A stretch of 64,000 nucleotides of DNA, taken from positions 1 through 64,000 of the forward strand of contig JALUXX010000021.1 in the NCBI GenBank assembly GCA_027013145.1, given 5' to 3'. The notes under the pieces were generated by a model. That model was not told the DNA's origin, made no database searches, and saw only the letters and a program-made list of their open reading frames with translations. Both the position numbers and the translations under genes were made by a program. This document shows, piece by piece, positions 60,509-64,000 of the stretch (position 1 is the first letter of the stretch; every line of letters begins with the position of its first letter). The DNA is from Gammaproteobacteria bacterium (GTDB lineage Bacteria; Pseudomonadota; Gammaproteobacteria; 21-64-14).

Positions 60509-62053
60509 ATGGAAATCAGCAAATTGTATGCGAGCGGCCTGGCGGTCGCGGTGTTGTGCACGATACTGGCGCCGGTGGCGGCGCTCGCCGGCGGGGATCA
60601 TGACGGTCCCGCACGCGACTTCGGTCTGTCGGTGGAACAACGACTCGATGCCCGCGCCTTGCCGCTGTTCGGCGTACGGCGCACGGTCCCGGCAAGCGCA
60701 CTCGGACCCTACGACGGCGCCGACAACGCACGCGCGGTCACCACCGCCAAAGGACTGCACGTCGAAGTGGTCTCCAACGCCACCGACAAGCAGGCCGACC
60801 AGATCGCCCTGTGGCCGGATGACGCCCACCCCACCCACCTGTTCGTCTGCGTCGAACGCTTCTTCCGCGGCAACCGGCCGGCGGAGGCCAGTGTGCAACG
60901 CATCGACCTTGCCGGCGACCCCGACCACAACGTCGAGACGGTCGTAACCGGCATCTCCTCCTGCGATCCGATCCGGCGCACGCCCTGGGGCACGCTGCTG
61001 GTCGGCGAGGAGGCCGGCGAGACCGGGGCACTCTATGAGATCCTCGACCCCATGGGTATCCGCGCCGACACGCCGGTCGTGGTGCGCGACCGCACCACCG
61101 GTGAGACGTCCGATCCCGACCGTGTCGTCAAACGCAAGGCGGTCGGCAACCTTTCCTTCGAGGGGATGGCGGTACTGCCCGACGGCACGCTCTACCTCGC
61201 CGACGAGAAGCGTCCGCTCAAGGGCGAGGCCGGCGGTGCGATCTACAAGTTCGTCCCGGATCGGCCCTATCGCGGCGGCGGCCCCATCCGCAGGCTCGCC
61301 GACTCGCCGCTGGAATCGGGCACCAACTACGGCATGCGCCTGGGGACCCGCAAGGGAAATACCGACTACGGCCAGGGCTCGGAGACCGGCAAGGGCGTCT
61401 GGGTCGCGATCGATTCGCTTCAGTACTCCGACCCGGCCGGGAACATTAGCCTGCGGCACGCCCAGCGTGATCTTTCGCTGACCGGTTACTACCGGCCGGA
61501 GGACATGGACATCGACCCCGTCGCCATGGCCCACGGGCGGGTGCGCGTGTGCTGGGCGAACACCGGGCGCATGACCAACGGTTTCGACAGCGCCGTCGAA
61601 AACGGCTGGGACTTCGGCTCTGTGGCCTGCCTCATGGACCGGCCCGAACTCGGCGCCGCCACCAGGTCCAGCCCGATCGTGACGCGCTTCGTGCACGGCG
61701 ACCGCGACGCGAACCACTTCGACAACGTCGCCTTCCAGCCGCACACTGGCCGGCTCGTGGCGCTCGAGGACGGCGAGGTGGAGGTCCTGAACGCCGACGG
61801 CTCGCTCAAGGAACGGCGCGGCAACGATGTGTGGATGTGTCTGCGCGACGGCGCCGACCGCGACCTCCAGACCGACGGCTGCGTGCGCATCCTGTCGCTG
61901 CGCGACACCGCATCGGAGCCCACGGGCTGGACCTTCGACGCCGCCGGTCGTACCGCCTACGTGAACCTGCAGCACCGCGCGACCGGCCGCGGCGCCTTGT
62001 TGCGTATCACCGGCTTCCGCATCCACCACGAAGACGGGGAGGATGGGCGGTAG
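60509..62053 (+). CDS. PhoX-like (DUF839) exported protein
   Basis: 514 aa with a Sec signal (about 1-28) and a beta-propeller-like DUF839 body. Conserved segments are GTLLVGEEAGETGALYEI, a central FEGMAVLPDGTLYLADE, YRPEDMDI near 332, DANHFDNVAFQPHTGRLVALED, and the C-terminal PTGWTFDAAGRTAYVNLQH (typical of PhoX). Relatives are Ca2+-dependent alkaline phosphatases, but the full metal set cannot be verified here. The ATG at 60509 has GGGGAGG about 12 bases upstream. It is flanked on both sides by copies of the same 135-bp repeat. Confidence 0.8.
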   Translation: MEISKLYASGLAVAVLCTILAPVAALAGGDHDGPARDFGLSVEQRLDARALPLFGVRRTVPASALGPYDGADNARAVTTAKGLHVEVVSNATDKQADQIALWPDDAHPTHLFVCVERFFRGNRPAEASVQRIDLAGDPDHNVETVVTGISSCDPIRRTPWGTLLVGEEAGETGALYEILDPMGIRADTPVVVRDRTTGETSDPDRVVKRKAVGNLSFEGMAVLPDGTLYLADEKRPLKGEAGGAIYKFVPDRPYRGGGPIRRLADSPLESGTNYGMRLGTRKGNTDYGQGSETGKGVWVAIDSLQYSDPAGNISLRHAQRDLSLTGYYRPEDMDIDPVAMAHGRVRVCWANTGRMTNGFDSAVENGWDFGSVACLMDRPELGAATRSSPIVTRFVHGDRDANHFDNVAFQPHTGRLVALEDGEVEVLNADGSLKERRGNDVWMCLRDGADRDLQTDGCVRILSLRDTASEPTGWTFDAAGRTAYVNLQHRATGRGALLRITGFRIHHEDGEDGR

Positions 62054-62150
62054 ATGGGCGGTAAGGGGAAAAGGCGGCCTGCCGGGTCGCCGGTGCAAAG
62101 GGGGGGGCGCGCGAGCGCCCCCCGTTCTTTACCCGCGGCGGCCCGCAGTT

Positions 62151-62284
62151 CGGGGACGGTATACCCACTGTGATCGCCGCCCGATCGCACGCCAGCGCCG
62201 GCGTTACCGGTCGTTCAGGGAGAGATCTGTCCGCGGATCACCGCAATCGATAACCGGCGGCGCGGATTAGGTACACTGTCCCCG
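62151..62284. mobile_element. 135-bp palindromic element, copy 2
   Basis: The same ends and interior as the copy at 60259, in the same orientation (left end CGGGGACGGTATACC, right end identical). It lies 97 bases after the PhoX-like gene and five bases before the stop of the 53-aa membrane protein. With copy 1 it brackets the PhoX-like gene. Confidence 0.75.
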
Positions 62285-62288
62285 AATT

Positions 62289-62450
62289 TCAGGCGTGTTC
62301 GCCGTGACCGCCGAGGAAATGGCCGAGGGCGAGGATGGCCGCGGCGGCCAGCAGGGTCGCGATCTCGGGTGCGGAGAAGCTGTCGACCAGCGACAGGATG
62401 ACGCCCACCGCGAGCATCCAGACGCCGACCAGCACGATTACGATCTGCAT
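62289..62450 (-). CDS. Small 53-aa membrane protein
   Basis: The ATG at 62450 is preceded by AAGGAGGG at five bases. The product begins MQIVIVLVGVWMLAVGVILS and has two hydrophobic segments (about 2-20 and 28-45) separated by a short polar turn. It ends in a Gly/His-rich tail (HFLGGHGEHA). The gene is easily missed because of its size, but the translation start is strong and the hydrophobic pattern is not what random G+C-rich sequence gives. Unknown function. It is transcribed in the same direction as pepN, downstream of it. Confidence 0.7.
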   Translation of the reverse strand: MQIVIVLVGVWMLAVGVILSLVDSFSAPEIATLLAAAAILALGHFLGGHGEHA

Positions 62451-62591
62451 GATTCCCTCCTTTGAGCGGCGCGCCTCCCCGAAGGAACCGCCTGGGCGGC
62501 GGGGGGCTCCGTCCTATTCGTATCGCGTATCGACAGGGATTTGGAGCCGGCGCGGACCGGGAAGTTCCGCCCCGCACCCGCGCGCGGGCCC

Positions 62592-64000
62592 TCAGGCGAG
62601 GCTCTTGGAGGCGACCTCGCGCACGTCGGGCGAGAGCCTCGCTGCGGCGAGGATCCGCTCGATCTGAGCGCGCATGTGCCGGCCCAGGTCGGGCTCGTAA
62701 CGGCGCCAGCGGCTCAGGGCCCCGGCCAGGCGCGCGGCGATCTGCGGGTTCTTCGCGTCCAGTTCCAGCACCCAGTCGGCGAGGAAGGCGTAGCCGGCCC
62801 CGTCCGGCGCGTGAAAGCCCGGGTTGGACCGGCAGAACGTCCCGATGACGGCGCGCACCTTGTTGGGGTTGCGCGCATTGAAGGCGGGGTGCCGCGTCAA
62901 CGCGCGCACGCGCTCGAGTGCATCGGGCAGGGGTGCGCCCGCCTGGATGGCGAACCACTTGTCGACCACGAGCGGGTCGTCCTTCCAGCGCGCGTAGAAT
63001 TCCTCCAGGGCGGCTTCCCGCTCGGGGCGTTCGGAGCGCGCGAGGGCGGCCAGTGCGGCGAGCGTGTCGGTCATGTTGTCGCCGGTGCGAAACTGTTCCA
63101 GGCACGCGCGCACCGCCGCCTCCTCCCCGTCCTCCATGCGATAGGCGAGGGCGAGGTTGCGCAGGCTGCGCCGCCCGACCGCTTCGGCATCGCTGCGGTA
63201 GGCGCCGGAGTCGCCCAGCTCCGCGTAGACCCGCGTCCACTCCGAGCGCAGGGCCCGCCCGAGCGAGCGGCGCAGGAAACCGTGCGCGGCGTGCACCGCC
63301 GCCGGATCGATCCGCTCCAGGAATTCGGCGACGTAGCCCTCCGTCGGCAGGGTCAACAGGCGGGCGAGGAAGGCGTGGTCCCGCTCGCCGGCGCTGAGGG
63401 AGCGGCGGAAGGCCTCCGCGAGGACCGCGTCGGCCTCCAGCGCGCGCCCGCCGCGGCGGGCGTCGATCAGGCGCAGCAGGACGTTGACGGCGAGCTGCTG
63501 GCCCGCGTCCCAGCGGCTGAAGGGGTCGGTGTCGTGCGCCATCAGGAAGGCCAGCTCTTCGTCCTCGCGCGGCATCTCCAGCCGCACCGGGGCCGAGAAG
63601 CCGCGCAGCAGCGATACGACGGGCTCCCGCGCCAGGCCCGTGAAGACGAAGGTCTCGCTCGCGCCGCGCAACTCGAGCACACGGGTTCCGGCCGGGACGG
63701 CGGACTCGCCCTGCAGGCGCGGCGCGAGTTCGCGCCCGTCGCGGTCGAGCAGCCCGACGGCGAGCGGGATATGGAACGGCGCCTTCTCCGGCTGTCCCGG
63801 CGTCGGCGGGCAACTCTGGCGCACCGTCAGGGTGAGGGTGCCGGCGGCGGCGTCGTAGCGGCGCTCGACGTGCAGCAGCGGCGTGCCCGCCTGCGAGTAC
63901 CACAGGCGGAACTGTCCGAGGTCGGCGCCGGTCGCGTCCTCCATGGCGCGCACGAAGTCGTCGGTGGTCACCGCCTGTCCGTCGTGGCGCTCGAAATACA
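62592..64000 (-). CDS. pepN: Aminopeptidase N, C-terminal part (partial)
   Basis: The C-terminal 470 or so residues of PepN (M1 family): a DUF3458 immunoglobulin-like domain (TPLLHVERRYDAAAGTLTLT, in parts) and the DUF3458_C helical domain with PFSRWDAGQQLAVNVLLRLI, then DTLAALAAL and HPAFNARNPNKVRAVIGTF near the end, which are diagnostic of the bacterial enzyme. The catalytic zinc domain (GAMEN, HExxH) lies outside the right edge. The stop is at 62592. Confidence 0.93.
   Translation of the reverse strand, partial: YFERHDGQAVTTDDFVRAMEDATGADLGQFRLWYSQAGTPLLHVERRYDAAAGTLTLTVRQSCPPTPGQPEKAPFHIPLAVGLLDRDGRELAPRLQGESAVPAGTRVLELRGASETFVFTGLAREPVVSLLRGFSAPVRLEMPREDEELAFLMAHDTDPFSRWDAGQQLAVNVLLRLIDARRGGRALEADAVLAEAFRRSLSAGERDHAFLARLLTLPTEGYVAEFLERIDPAAVHAAHGFLRRSLGRALRSEWTRVYAELGDSGAYRSDAEAVGRRSLRNLALAYRMEDGEEAAVRACLEQFRTGDNMTDTLAALAALARSERPEREAALEEFYARWKDDPLVVDKWFAIQAGAPLPDALERVRALTRHPAFNARNPNKVRAVIGTFCRSNPGFHAPDGAGYAFLADWVLELDAKNPQIAARLAGALSRWRRYEPDLGRHMRAQIERILAAARLSPDVREVASKSLA

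Noticed and set aside
1-64000. CRISPR arrays
   Set aside because: No series of regularly spaced direct repeats was found. The only regular tandem is the 27-bp coding duplication in bioF.

Overview
The window is a 64 kb piece of a high-G+C gammaproteobacterial chromosome. The order bioB-bioF-bioH-bioC-bioD divergent from a comF-like gene, the run ispE / tRNA-Gln / prs / rplY / pth / ychF / tRNA-Met, and the metA, slt, mrcA and pepN genes all fit Gammaproteobacteria. The G+C content and the presence of nrtS, PsiE and sulfite-oxidase-like genes would suit a chemolithotrophic or phototrophic Chromatiales-type organism, but that is inference and no marker here fixes the genus.

Layout. 0.1-10.4 kb is core: the biotin operon (minus strand) with a recognisable BirA operator over its promoter, then on the plus strand ComF, IspE, tRNA-Gln, Prs, ribosomal protein L25, Pth, YchF and tRNA-Met(CAT). 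10.39-24.83 kb is an integrated element bounded by a 54-bp direct repeat of the 3' part of the tRNA-Met gene. Next to the tRNA it carries a tyrosine integrase, a helix-turn-helix (AlpA/excisionase-like) gene and an unrecognised gene of possible replication function. These are followed by about 1 kb of ORF-poor, hairpin-rich sequence that looks like a large structured RNA. The rest is defence-type cargo: an HNH nuclease, a HEPN protein, and a type I restriction operon hsdM-hsdS-(DUF4143 ATPase)-hsdR, followed by a small PD-(D/E)xK-like protein. The architecture resembles a phage satellite or small integrative island.

24.8-33.1 kb is a second accessory patch. It holds an AbiEi/AbiEii toxin-antitoxin pair whose toxin is fused to a WYL domain and a zinc ribbon, an N-terminally truncated IS91-type transposase, and a short stress-gene group (PsiE, Hsp20 and a fusion of a ribosome-hibernation domain to a sigma-factor-like region). 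That group lies between two inverted copies of a 30-bp repeat. A beta-carbonic anhydrase follows.

33.1-64 kb is mostly ordinary chromosome: PBP1A, soluble lytic transglycosylase, a K+ channel with RCK domain, rhodanese, two overlapping c-di-GMP enzymes, Apt, a membrane-tethered response regulator, DUF302, MetA with a neighbouring P-loop protein, MsrA, a GlcG/HbpS-like protein, a degenerate CCA-enzyme homologue, an outer-membrane-like protein, a zinc alcohol dehydrogenase, NrtS, ZapG/YhcB, a Sel1-repeat protein, a TetR / molybdo-enzyme / cytochrome c cluster, a PhoX-like protein and the C-terminal part of PepN. Small palindromic mobile repeats occur here: one IS5-like MITE with a CTAG target duplication, and two copies of a 135-bp element flanking the PhoX-like gene.

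The most interesting material is the tRNA-Met element (large RNA candidate plus HNH/HEPN/type I cargo), the AbiEii-WYL-zinc-ribbon fusion and the hibernation-factor/sigma fusion. All functions are read from sequence motifs alone; no database search was possible.
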